NCBI GenBank assembly: GCA_016875645.1
Contig: VGPE01000045.1
Coordinates: 1-15,145, forward strand
DNA length: 15,145 nt
Source: Chloroflexota bacterium
GTDB lineage: Bacteria > Chloroflexota > Limnocylindria > Limnocylindrales > CSP1-4
Direction: 5' to 3'
A program made the position numbers and the translations under genes. This document shows, one piece after another, positions 6,934 to 12,752 of the stretch (positions are counted from its first letter, which is position 1; each line of letters begins with the position of its first letter). The notes below the pieces were generated by a model. It was given only the letters and a program-made list of their open reading frames with translations, did no database searches and was not told the DNA's origin.

Positions 6934-7332
6934 ATGGGTCTGGGCACGCCCACGGGCTTCGACGCCGCCGGGGAGGCCGCCGCCTTCGTCCGCTTCTGCT
7001 ATCAGCGACGGCGTGTCGGCTGGCCCGAGCTCTATGACGAGATGTGCTCGGTGGCCAGCCGTCGCCTGTACCAGGGGTGGGGCCCGGCCGAGTTGTCGGA
7101 GCACGGCATCGGCTTCCGGATCGAGGAGGTCGGGCGGCTGGCGGAACTGGTGCGGATGGTCGTGGGCGAGGATCCCGGACGCCATGCCGTCCCGTACCGT
7201 GGCGGGACGCGTCGTGCTCTCGACTGGCGAGCCCCCCAGGCAGGGTCCGCCCCGGCCCCGTCTTCCACGTCCGCCCGCGGCCCGGAGCGAGCCGGCGGCG
7301 AGCCAGATCCGGCGCCGGCCACCGCCTCGTAG
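6934..7332 (+). CDS. Hypothetical protein, 132 residues
   Basis: Not recognised. The first 90 or so residues look like a folded, mostly helical domain: charged/hydrophobic alternation with WPELYDEMCSVASRRLYQGW, then HGIGFRIEEVGRLAELVRMVVG. The last 40 residues are Pro/Ala/Arg-rich and look disordered. The start at 6934 is chosen because GGGGAGGA (6921-6928) lies 5 bases upstream. An in-frame GTG at 6886 is possible but falls inside the leader hairpin. The stop codon TAG (7330-7332) lies inside the first copy of a 61-bp tandem duplication, so the low-complexity C-terminus may be a recent extension created by that event. No membrane segment or signal peptide. The gene is followed by another small gene on the same strand 104 bases downstream. 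Confidence 0.65.
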   Translation: MGLGTPTGFDAAGEAAAFVRFCYQRRRVGWPELYDEMCSVASRRLYQGWGPAELSEHGIGFRIEEVGRLAELVRMVVGEDPGRHAVPYRGGTRRALDWRAPQAGSAPAPSSTSARGPERAGGEPDPAPATAS

Positions 7333-7420
7333 GCGAGCCGGTCGTGCGATCGCCCGCGGCGAGCCAGATCCGGCGCCGGCCACCGCCTCGCAGGCGAGCC
7401 GGTCGTGCGATCGCCCGCGG
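7299..7420 (+). repeat. 61-bp tandem duplication (two copies)
   Basis: Copy 1 is 7299-7359 and copy 2 is 7360-7420. Identity also runs four bases further upstream (7295-7298 match 7356-7359). The copies differ at one position: T7330 in copy 1 versus C7391 in copy 2. That T makes the TAG stop of the preceding gene. The unit is itself partly repetitive (GGCGAGCC occurs twice in it). It ends three bases before the presumed -10 box of the next gene, so it sits exactly between two genes. Confidence 0.93.
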
Positions 7421-7422
7421 TC

Positions 7423-7428
7423 TAGAAT
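7423..7428 (+). promoter_or_regulatory. Candidate -10 element, leaderless start
   Basis: TAGAAT lies 8 bases before the ATG at 7437, the spacing expected if transcription starts at the start codon. No ribosome binding site is present. No clear -35 hexamer is seen; any such element would fall in the second repeat copy. Confidence 0.4.
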
Positions 7429-7436
7429 TCCACCCG

Positions 7437-7664
7437 ATGAAGCAGATGTACCACCCGTCCGACCTGGCCGCCATGGACCCCCTGGTCCTGATGAAGAACC
7501 TCGACCACGTTCGGATGACCAGCCGGCGCCTCAGCTACATCCTCCAGCAGCAGGTGCACCTGTACGTCCCGGAGGCGAACCAGCTGCGCGAGCAGATCGA
7601 CCGCTACGTCGAAGCGGAGCGCCAGATCGAGAGCGAGATGGCACGGCGGCGGATCCGGGCATAG
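7437..7664 (+). CDS. Small helical/coiled-coil protein, 75 residues, unknown function
   Basis: Not recognised. The sequence is rich in Gln, Glu, Arg and Leu, with heptad-like spacing from about residue 20 to the end (MTSRRLSYILQQQ, then NQLREQIDRYVEAERQIESE), predicting one or two long helices and probable coiled-coil dimerisation. No signal peptide or membrane segment. The ATG is preceded by a TAGAAT hexamer at leaderless distance rather than by a ribosome binding site. The frame is open far upstream (to 7044), but that part overlaps the 6934 gene and the tandem duplication and reads as low-complexity, so I do not include it. It converges on the DNA methyltransferase gene, 24 bases away, across a short hairpin. 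Confidence 0.68.
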   Translation: MKQMYHPSDLAAMDPLVLMKNLDHVRMTSRRLSYILQQQVHLYVPEANQLREQIDRYVEAERQIESEMARRRIRA

Positions 7665-7665
7665 A

Positions 7666-7679
7666 CCGGGGCTGCCCGG
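7666..7679. terminator. Short hairpin between convergent genes
   Basis: CCGGG (7666-7670) pairs with CCCGG (7675-7679) around a GCTG loop, in the 24-base gap between the 75-residue gene and the methyltransferase gene. There is no T-tract; termination is an inference from position. Confidence 0.35.
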
Positions 7680-7688
7680 GGGTGGGGA

Positions 7689-9134
7689 TCAGAGTGCGCG
7701 GAAGCGCCGCGGCCAGGTCCAGTCGACCGGTAGAGCCGCGCCGTTGATCGCCCGACGACGGCCGCTTTCGTTGGCCCCGAGCACCAGGATCCGATCGAGC
7801 TTGGTCGCCTGGCCGGCCTCGTCGCCCCAGAGTCGCGTCATCTTGCGATTGGCCGCGACATCGTCCATCAGGACGCCCGCCAGCCGGTAGCCCTCCGGTT
7901 CCGCGGCCGCGTGCCAGACCTGGTCTGCCAGGCCGATCCCGCTCCGGATCTGGCGCCCGCGGTCCAGCTCCACGTCGCCGATCACGAGCACGACCACGGC
8001 GTCCTCGGTGAGGGCGCCGCGCAGATCGGCGAGGACCTCGCGCATGAACACCAGGTACGGCGCGCGGTGGTGAGCGTCGTCGAGCGCCGCGTCGATGGCC
8101 CGCGCGTCATGGCCCAGAAACCACGTCCGGAGCCAGTTGTAGTAGCCGTACTTGACGACGCGAAGGTACGGAGGCGACGTCACCACGAGCCGTGCCTGGG
8201 TCGGCAGCGCCCCCGCCCGGAGGAGGCCGCGCGCCCGGCTGCCCGCGTCGCGCGCATCGCCCAGGAGCGCCAGGCCCGTGCTGGGTGGTCGCGCCTGGCG
8301 CTCGAGGCGGCGAAGCTTCTGTTCGAGGAGCGTGAACGTGTCGCGCTCCGGCGAGTGGAAGGACGTTCGCGCAGCGAAGTCGCGCACGTAGCGCGCGGCC
8401 ATGCTGAAGGTATTGGGCATCAGCTCGGACAGGTAGCTGCGGCTCTTCCCGTGCAGGATGCCGGTGATGGTGGCGGCCAGGTAGCGGTCCACCCGCCCGG
8501 ACGGCTCCAGGATCGAGCGGACGAACAGCAGCTGGCCCAGCGTTCGCGGGTGGAACGCAACGGCCACTTCGGCGGGCACCGGTTCGGTGCCCGAGTCCGC
8601 CCCGCCGCGGGACCCGGCGGCCGGCACGCGCCCGTCGGGATGGCCCGCAACGATCGATTCCCCGAGTGCGGTCCAGGCCGCGGCATCAGCCGCCCAGCCG
8701 AGGCGAAGCCCGGCCACGCGCGTTCCGAGTTCGGCCCGCGTCGGCGGGTCCACTTTGGCGGCAGTCAGCAGGTGGGCGAGGGGATTGAGATCGTTGCCGA
8801 CCCCGATGCGACCCTCCGCGCACGCCTGGAGCGCGGTCGTGCCGCGTCCGCTGAACGGATCGAGCACGACGTCGCCGGGCCGCGAGTAGCGGGCGATGAA
8901 GGCGTGCGCAAGGGCTGCCGGGAAGCTCGCAAGGTACGAGCACATCGGGTGGAACGAGTGGCCCCAGAGGCGCGGCTGATCCTTCCACTCCGGGGCGATC
9001 GCCAGAAGTGGCAGATCCTCGCGCAGCAGGTCCAGCGAGAGCTGCTGCGTGTTCGGACGCGCACCGCCTGCGCTGGCGCGAACGCGCGCCGACACGCCGG
9101 TGGCCACCGTTGACTGGGCTGTCTGACGTGGCAC
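7689..9134 (-). CDS. Site-specific DNA methyltransferase (N4-cytosine/N6-adenine type), orphan
   Basis: A 481-residue SAM-dependent DNA methyltransferase. An N-terminal motif-X-like segment, HSFHPMCSYLASFPAAL, precedes motif I, VLDPFSGRGTT (residues 90-100). Then comes the family stretch NDLNPLAHLLTAAKV (about 114-128). The catalytic motif IV is TSPPYL (319-324), a form more often seen in N4-cytosine enzymes. About 220 residues separate motifs I and IV and probably hold the target-recognition region. No restriction endonuclease, specificity subunit or Vsr gene lies on either side, so it looks like an orphan, perhaps regulatory, methylase. I chose GTG at 9134 because a promoter TTGTGC-17-TACGCT ends 9 bases upstream, which suits a leaderless message. 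The frame is open to 9377, but that extension has no protein-like character. Recognition sequence unknown. Confidence 0.85.
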   Translation of the reverse strand: MPRQTAQSTVATGVSARVRASAGGARPNTQQLSLDLLREDLPLLAIAPEWKDQPRLWGHSFHPMCSYLASFPAALAHAFIARYSRPGDVVLDPFSGRGTTALQACAEGRIGVGNDLNPLAHLLTAAKVDPPTRAELGTRVAGLRLGWAADAAAWTALGESIVAGHPDGRVPAAGSRGGADSGTEPVPAEVAVAFHPRTLGQLLFVRSILEPSGRVDRYLAATITGILHGKSRSYLSELMPNTFSMAARYVRDFAARTSFHSPERDTFTLLEQKLRRLERQARPPSTGLALLGDARDAGSRARGLLRAGALPTQARLVVTSPPYLRVVKYGYYNWLRTWFLGHDARAIDAALDDAHHRAPYLVFMREVLADLRGALTEDAVVVLVIGDVELDRGRQIRSGIGLADQVWHAAAEPEGYRLAGVLMDDVAANRKMTRLWGDEAGQATKLDRILVLGANESGRRRAINGAALPVDWTWPRRFRAL

Positions 9135-9143
9135 GGGGCGGCG

Positions 9144-9172
9144 AGCGTAGCAGGGCCGATTCGTTCGCACAA
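9144..9172 (-). promoter_or_regulatory. Promoter of the DNA methyltransferase gene
   Basis: On the minus strand, TTGTGC (9172-9167) and TACGCT (9149-9144) are separated by 17 bases. The -10 is followed by CGCCGC, and the GTG start at 9134 comes 9 bases later. No ribosome binding site intervenes, so a leaderless transcript is predicted. Confidence 0.55.
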
Positions 9173-9449
9173 CCCTGCGCAGGGCCCGGAAGTGGGTCCG
9201 ATTCGCGCCCGCTGGGGGGCCGATCGGCCGATGACCACGCCCCACGAGGTCCGGTATGGTGAACGCGAGCTCGAGGTTGTGAAGCGGAACCTCGCGATCG
9301 CCGAACCGGGGCACCGCCCCTTTGGCGGTGGCGCAGGCCCGACCCCACCGTCCGGTCTCGTCCGGCGAAGAGGTCACCCGAGCTCGCGAGCGACCCGCCG
9401 CCCTCCGTGGGTACGGCGGGCCGTTCGTGTTGCCGGGCAGACCCGGCGG
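9173..9449. other. Intergenic region between methyltransferase and racemase-like genes
   Basis: No convincing gene on either strand. It contains a 7-bp hairpin CACCGCC/GGCGGTG (9312-9330, loop CCTTT) of unknown role and a terminator-like hairpin at 9432-9447. Open frames crossing it are antisense or upstream extensions without family resemblance. Confidence 0.5.
9432..9447 (-). terminator. Hairpin terminator of the racemase-like gene
   Basis: GCCGGG (9432-9437) and CCCGGC (9442-9447) form a 6-bp stem with a 4-base loop, 2 bases beyond the stop codon of the minus-strand gene. There is no strong T-tract. Confidence 0.5.
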
Positions 9450-10229
9450 TCAGGCGGTCTCGAACAGCCGGCCGCCACCGGGGGCATCGTGGGTGAGGCC
9501 TGCGAGGCGTGCCACGCGCCACAATGTGGCCTGGATCGCGGTGATCACCGGCTTGCCGATCGCGGCCTCCAGGGGCTCGATCGCGTCAAGCGTGCGGACG
9601 GCCGTGCACGGGATGAAGATCGCGTCGACGTCGGGTCCGTCGACGTCCCGGCCCGCGGCGACGAGATCGTCGGGCGAGATCTGCGCCATCTCGGTGCTCG
9701 ACTCCCCGCTGCTCATGACGTGGCCCGTCAGGGGGCCGATCCGGACGATCCGCACGCCCTGCGGGTCGAAGAACGCGGGCATCGTGGCGTTGATCTCGTC
9801 GAGGTAGACCGACACCACACCGACCGATCGGACTCCGAGCGCCCGGGCGGCGTCGACGACGGCGGTCGAGGTGACCACCGTCGGGACGTGCAGGAATCGC
9901 TCGATCCGCTCGGTGATATCCGCCGCACCGGAAGGCCCGCGGACGAACGAGATCGAGGTGTCGACATAGGCCGCCGCGACCGGCACCACGTCCCGGAGCC
10001 GATCCGCCGCGACCTCGAAGTCGGACGAGGCGGCCAGCGCGGTCGTGTGGGCGAGGGCCATCCCGGTCGTCCCCATCAGCGCCTGGTCCGCGCCGGTCGT
10101 TCGGCTGACGAACGGGACGCCATGCGGGGCCAGCAACCGCCAGAACTCGTCGTCGACCTGGCAGTCGCCCGGGACCAACAGGGCGATCCTCGCCGCAGCA
10201 GCCCAACCGGCTGCGCCCTCGAACACCAT
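9450..10229 (-). CDS. Asp/Glu racemase superfamily protein (arylmalonate decarboxylase / maleate isomerase-like)
   Basis: A 259-residue cytoplasmic protein of the Asp/Glu/hydantoin racemase superfamily. The C-terminal half has the single-cysteine active-site loop IFIPCTAVRTLDAIEPLE (Cys208), then GKPVITAIQATLWRVARLAG and the closing GGGRLFE, as in maleate isomerase and arylmalonate decarboxylase. In the N-terminal half the segment AAYVDTSISFVRG resembles the decarboxylase oxyanion-pocket region. By my alignment from memory, position 90 is Asp where isomerases have Cys and the decarboxylase has Gly. With one cysteine it should not be a two-cysteine racemase; a decarboxylase or one-base isomerase is more likely. 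The start at 10229 has GGAGGAGG 5 bases upstream (10242-10235); an ATG at 10253 is possible but has no such site. It diverges from tRNA-Arg. Substrate unknown. Confidence 0.85.
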   Translation of the reverse strand: MVFEGAAGWAAAARIALLVPGDCQVDDEFWRLLAPHGVPFVSRTTGADQALMGTTGMALAHTTALAASSDFEVAADRLRDVVPVAAAYVDTSISFVRGPSGAADITERIERFLHVPTVVTSTAVVDAARALGVRSVGVVSVYLDEINATMPAFFDPQGVRIVRIGPLTGHVMSSGESSTEMAQISPDDLVAAGRDVDGPDVDAIFIPCTAVRTLDAIEPLEAAIGKPVITAIQATLWRVARLAGLTHDAPGGGRLFETA

Positions 10230-10284
10230 CCGATCCTCCTCCGCCGTGGCCACCGCTGTCCGTCGCCGCGTGAGCGACCCGGGC

Positions 10285-10290
10285 TATGGT
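10285..10290 (+). promoter_or_regulatory. Candidate -10 element of tRNA-Arg
   Basis: TATGGT, followed by CGCGCA, lies 22 bases before the mature tRNA. The -35 is not recognisable. Confidence 0.3.
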
Positions 10291-10312
10291 CGCGCACAAT
10301 GGGCCTCGGCGT

Positions 10313-10388
10313 GTCCCCGTAGCTCAGCGGACAGAGCAACCGCCTTCTAAGCGGAAGGTCGCTGGTTCGAATCCAGCCGGGGGCGCCA
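10313..10388 (+). tRNA. tRNA-Arg (anticodon TCT)
   Basis: The acceptor GTCCCCG (10313-10319) pairs with CGGGGGC (10378-10384) with one T-G wobble. The D arm is GCTC/GAGC. The anticodon loop CTTCTAA (10344-10350) has anticodon TCT (10346-10348), reading AGA. The T arm is GCTGG-TTCGAAT-CCAGC. The discriminator is G (10385) and CCA (10386-10388) is encoded. One oddity is that the outermost anticodon-stem pair, positions 27 and 43 (10339 and 10355), is A-A rather than a base pair. The 3' end lies only 13 bases from the convergent stop codon of the DUF3830 gene and no terminator separates them. Confidence 0.96.
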
Positions 10389-10401
10389 TCCCGGCCCTGC
10401 C

Positions 10402-10881
10402 TCATCCCTCGGCGCGCTCGATCCGCAGCCGCGTCGGGCTCCGGCGGGCGGCGCGGCAGCCGGCCGCGAAGTCGCTCCAGTCGTATTTCCAGTCGCCGGG
10501 CACCCGCGCGAACAGGTTGAGGTGCGTGGGCACGCCCTCGGCCTGCCTGAGCGTCACGCCGCGGCCATAGATGAACGCGATCTCCTCGACCGGCGCAGCG
10601 CCGGGTCCCGAGGTTGCGCTCTCGGTGCCCTCCCAGAAGTAGAGGAGCTCGCCCGGCAGCGGGAGTTGGACGAGGTTCTCCGGCGGAAGGCGGACCGGGT
10701 CGTCGACGAGGACGAAGACCTCCGCCCCCGAGAACTGCCCGTGGTAGAGCGGCCCCTCGATCGGCAGTCGACTCCAGACGTGCTCCGCGGTGACCGGAGC
10801 CTCGTCGTCGAGCAGTTCGGCGACTGCACTCACACCGCTCTCCGCGAGCGTCAGGCGGAGCCGCCTGCGGCCTGCGTTCAT
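10402..10881 (-). CDS. DUF3830 family protein (cyclophilin-like fold)
   Basis: A 159-residue protein resembling DUF3830, a small beta-barrel family with a cyclophilin-like fold and no established reaction. Family-like features are the opening RLRLTLAESGVSAVAELLDDEAPVTAEHVW split over residues 7-36, the segment LPIEGPLYHGQFSGAEVFV (39-57), PLPGELLYFW (74-83) and a late IAFIYGRG. Start at 10881: GGAGGG lies about 5 bases upstream, and the longer open frame to 11124 is antisense to ybjQ and not protein-like. Members of this family often lie near amidase, hydantoin or Asp/Glu racemase genes. Here a racemase-superfamily gene follows on the same strand, but a tRNA on the opposite strand lies between them, so they are not one operon. 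Function unknown. Confidence 0.75.
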   Translation of the reverse strand: MNAGRRRLRLTLAESGVSAVAELLDDEAPVTAEHVWSRLPIEGPLYHGQFSGAEVFVLVDDPVRLPPENLVQLPLPGELLYFWEGTESATSGPGAAPVEEIAFIYGRGVTLRQAEGVPTHLNLFARVPGDWKYDWSDFAAGCRAARRSPTRLRIERAEG

Positions 10882-10978
10882 TGCACCCTCCACCGCTGGA
10901 CCTGCCGTGCCGGATCTGTTGCGGTAATCCTGCGCGCTGTGAGATCGTCCGGTTGACCCCGTACGAGGACGCAGAGGC

Positions 10979-11320
10979 ATGGACTCCGATCCGCGCGGCA
11001 TCATCATCACGACCACGCCCTCCGTTGAGGGCCGACCCGTGACGGCATACCTGGGCATCGTCACGGGCGAGGCGATCCTCGGCGCGAACATCGTCAAAGA
11101 CCTCTTCGCCGGTGTCCGCGACATCGTCGGCGGCCGCTCCGGCGCCTACGAGCGGGAACTCGCGAAGGCGCGCGACATCGCCCTCACCGAGCTGCACCAG
11201 GCAGCAACCGCGGCCGGCGCCGACGCGGTCATCGGCGTGGACCTCGATTACGAGACCGTCGGCGGGAGCGGCTCCATGCTGATGGTCACCGCCTCGGGCA
11301 CGGCCGTCACCCTCGGGTAG
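10979..11320 (+). CDS. ybjQ: YbjQ / UPF0145 family protein
   Basis: A 113-residue YbjQ (UPF0145, once called heavy-metal-binding domain) protein. The diagnostic stretches are nearly identical to the enterobacterial YbjQ: GIVTGEAILGANI, GVRDIVGGRSGAYE, KARDIALTEL, GADAVIGVDLDYETVG and GSMLMVTASGTAV. The family forms small ring-like (pentameric) assemblies, and its role is unresolved. There is no signal peptide. The ATG at 10979 is preceded by purine-rich GAGGAC/GCAGAGG. It diverges from the DUF3830 gene across about 97 bases, where I cannot pick a clear promoter. It is followed 77 bases later on the same strand by the arrestin-like gene and may share its transcript. Confidence 0.96.
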   Translation: MDSDPRGIIITTTPSVEGRPVTAYLGIVTGEAILGANIVKDLFAGVRDIVGGRSGAYERELAKARDIALTELHQAATAAGADAVIGVDLDYETVGGSGSMLMVTASGTAVTLG

Positions 11321-11397
11321 ATTCGGCACCGGCCGCGCACGCCCCGGCACAACCCGGCACCATCCACGGCGCGCGTCGCGGAGCGAGGGAGGCCACG

Positions 11398-12348
11398 ATG
11401 TCGTTCCTTGGCAAGCTGACCGGCGGCGGCGTCGACTGGACCGTCACCTTCGCCGAGGGCGCCGGGACCTCGGGCCTCCTCCCCGGCGCCCTCGTGATGG
11501 GCGTGGCGCGCCTGACCGCCCGCCGCGACATCGAGGCTCGGGCCGTCGTGGCCGCGCTGATCGGCGTCGCCGAATGGCGGGTGAGCACGTCGCGTCGCGA
11601 TTCGGCCGGCCAGATCGAGACAGACACCATCTGGCGCAGCGACGACCTCGGCCGTGTCGAGACCGTCCTCGCGGCGGGCACACGGGTCGCCAACGGCCAG
11701 TCGCTCGAGTTCCCATTCCAGTTCGCGGTGCCGCTCTCGGCTGCACCATCGTTCGATTCGAAGGTCCTGCGCGTGAAATGGGAAGTCGAGGTCAAGCTCG
11801 ACGTGGGCGGCGTCGACCCGTCGGCCAACATCCCCGTCCGGATCCTGTTGCCCGCTTCGCAGCTCCGCTCGAACGCGGCGACGCTGGGCCTCAACGCCCT
11901 GGCGCCGCGCGTCGAGGGCCCCGACCGTGGTGGGCACGCAATCGAAGTGGACCCCATCCCGCTCGTGGCGGGCCGCGCGTTCCGCGGCACCCTGGAGACC
12001 GGCGAGTCGCTGAAGGGCGCCCGCGTCGAGCTCAAGTTCGAGACCGACGTACGTGACCCGGGCACGCAGCTGATCGGCGCGATCGCCCGCGACACCATCG
12101 GCCTGACCCGCGAGACCGGCGACTCGGACACCGGCAGCGTGTGGGTGGGCGAGTTGCGCGAGGCGGGCGACGCTGGCGGCGGACGGCGCCGCTACGAGTT
12201 CTCCGGCGAGCTCCCGCCCGCGACCTCCCCGACGATCCTGCTCCCCTACGGCCAGTCGAAGGCCCGGGTCGATGTCGTCGTCTCGCGCCGATTTTTGCCC
12301 GACGGGCAACTGACACGCGACATCGCGATCGCCACCGCCGAGGGATGA
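11398..12348 (+). CDS. Arrestin-like / Spo0M-like beta-sandwich protein
   Basis: A 316-residue soluble protein that looks like two tandem arrestin-type beta-sandwiches. Domain 1 (about 1-145) has LLPGALVMGVARLTARRDIEARAVVAALIG, matching the pattern of an arrestin/Spo0M N-domain (split here at residues 22-51), followed by LEFPFQFAVPLSAAPSF and VLRVKWEVEVKLDVGG. Domain 2 (about 165-316) contains HAIEVDPIPLVAGRAFRGTL and further strand-rich sequence. Bacterial relatives (Spo0M) take part in sporulation control in Bacillus, but many non-sporulating bacteria carry homologues of unknown role. No catalytic motif is visible. GGGAGG (11386-11391) precedes the ATG by 6 bases. The assignment is from pattern, so the family is probable rather than certain. 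Confidence 0.65.
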   Translation: MSFLGKLTGGGVDWTVTFAEGAGTSGLLPGALVMGVARLTARRDIEARAVVAALIGVAEWRVSTSRRDSAGQIETDTIWRSDDLGRVETVLAAGTRVANGQSLEFPFQFAVPLSAAPSFDSKVLRVKWEVEVKLDVGGVDPSANIPVRILLPASQLRSNAATLGLNALAPRVEGPDRGGHAIEVDPIPLVAGRAFRGTLETGESLKGARVELKFETDVRDPGTQLIGAIARDTIGLTRETGDSDTGSVWVGELREAGDAGGGRRRYEFSGELPPATSPTILLPYGQSKARVDVVVSRRFLPDGQLTRDIAIATAEG

Positions 12349-12349
12349 C

Positions 12350-12363
12350 GGCCCCGCGGGGCC
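12350..12363 (+). terminator. GC-palindrome after the arrestin-like gene
   Basis: A perfect 14-base palindrome GGCCCCGCGGGGCC starts 2 bases after the stop codon. It can fold as a 5-bp stem with loop CGCG. There is no T-tract, so it may attenuate rather than end transcription. Confidence 0.4.
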
Positions 12364-12380
12364 CTGAGAAATCGGCCTTG

Positions 12381-12440
12381 CCCTCGGCAGGGGCACTGGC
12401 CCATGATGCCGCCGGACTCCCTCCTGCCGAGGGGGCATCA
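12381..12440 (+). promoter_or_regulatory. Leader with two mutually exclusive stems upstream of the 44-residue gene
   Basis: Stem A: CCCTCGGCAGG (12381-12391) with CCTGCCGAGGG (12423-12433), 11 bp. Stem B: TGATGCC (12404-12410) with GGCATCA (12434-12440), 7 bp. The arms interleave, so A and B compete. Stem B ends 2 bases before the ribosome binding site GGAGG (12443-12447). Stem A could also be a terminator or processing site for the gene upstream. Confidence 0.4.
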
Positions 12441-12452
12441 GCGGAGGCGACG

Positions 12453-12587
12453 ATGTCGCATCACGAGATGGCGGGCGCCAAAGGCGCCGGCAAGGGCGCA
12501 AGCAAGGGCACCGGCAAGTCCGGTTCCGCGAGCACCGGTGGTGCGAAGAGCACCACCGGCGGCGCGAAGAAGACCACCAAGAAGTAG
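12453..12587 (+). CDS. 44-residue Gly/Lys/Ser/Thr-rich basic protein
   Basis: A very small low-complexity protein: after MSHHEMAGAK the sequence is nearly all Gly, Lys, Ala, Ser and Thr, with repeated GKG/AKG/GAK units and a KKTTKK end, and no acidic residues after Glu5. It resembles the lysine-rich tails of histone-H1-like bacterial proteins and could bind nucleic acid, but there is no globular domain. The ATG at 12453 has GGAGG 5 bases upstream (12443-12447), which is the best evidence that it is translated. Two terminator-like hairpins follow, as expected for the end of a transcript. Another reading frame is open across this stretch but has no ribosome binding site. Function unknown. Confidence 0.6.
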   Translation: MSHHEMAGAKGAGKGASKGTGKSGSASTGGAKSTTGGAKKTTKK

Positions 12588-12645
12588 CGCTCTCGCCGGG
12601 TGGCAGGCGTCTGACGGCGCGCCATCGCGGGAACAGGAGAAGGTT

Positions 12646-12676
12646 CGGGGCTCGCGACCTGTCAGCGCGAGCCCCG
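12646..12676. terminator. Strong 11-bp hairpin between convergent genes
   Basis: CGGGGCTCGCG (12646-12656) pairs perfectly with CGCGAGCCCCG (12666-12676) around a 9-base loop. It lies between the plus-strand 44-residue gene and the end of the minus-strand aspartate dehydrogenase gene. Confidence 0.7.
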
Positions 12677-12703
12677 CTCTACGGTCCGTTGTGACCATGG
12701 CTG

Positions 12704-12727
12704 CTCGCCACCGCCAAGGCGAGTTTT
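12704..12727 (+). terminator. Second terminator with T-tract
   Basis: CTCGCC (12704-12709) and GGCGAG (12718-12723) form a 6-bp stem with an 8-base loop, followed directly by TTTT. It is oriented for the plus strand. Confidence 0.5.
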
Positions 12728-12752
12728 CGTTGCGCAGGGGCACCGCAACCGC

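Noticed and set aside
7299..7420. CRISPR-like repeat array
   Set aside because: Only two directly abutting copies without spacers; it is a plain tandem duplication.
9135..9377. N-terminal extension of the methyltransferase
   Set aside because: No protein-like sequence and no ribosome binding site; the promoter at 9144-9172 lies inside it.
10882..11124. N-terminal extension of the DUF3830 protein
   Set aside because: It overlaps ybjQ in antisense, and a ribosome binding site supports the start at 10881.
10076..11350. Minus-strand frame with GWIRTSDLPLRRRLLCPLSY, and a plus-strand frame with VAQRTEQPPSKRKVAGSNP
   Set aside because: Both are translations of the tRNA-Arg gene, not proteins.
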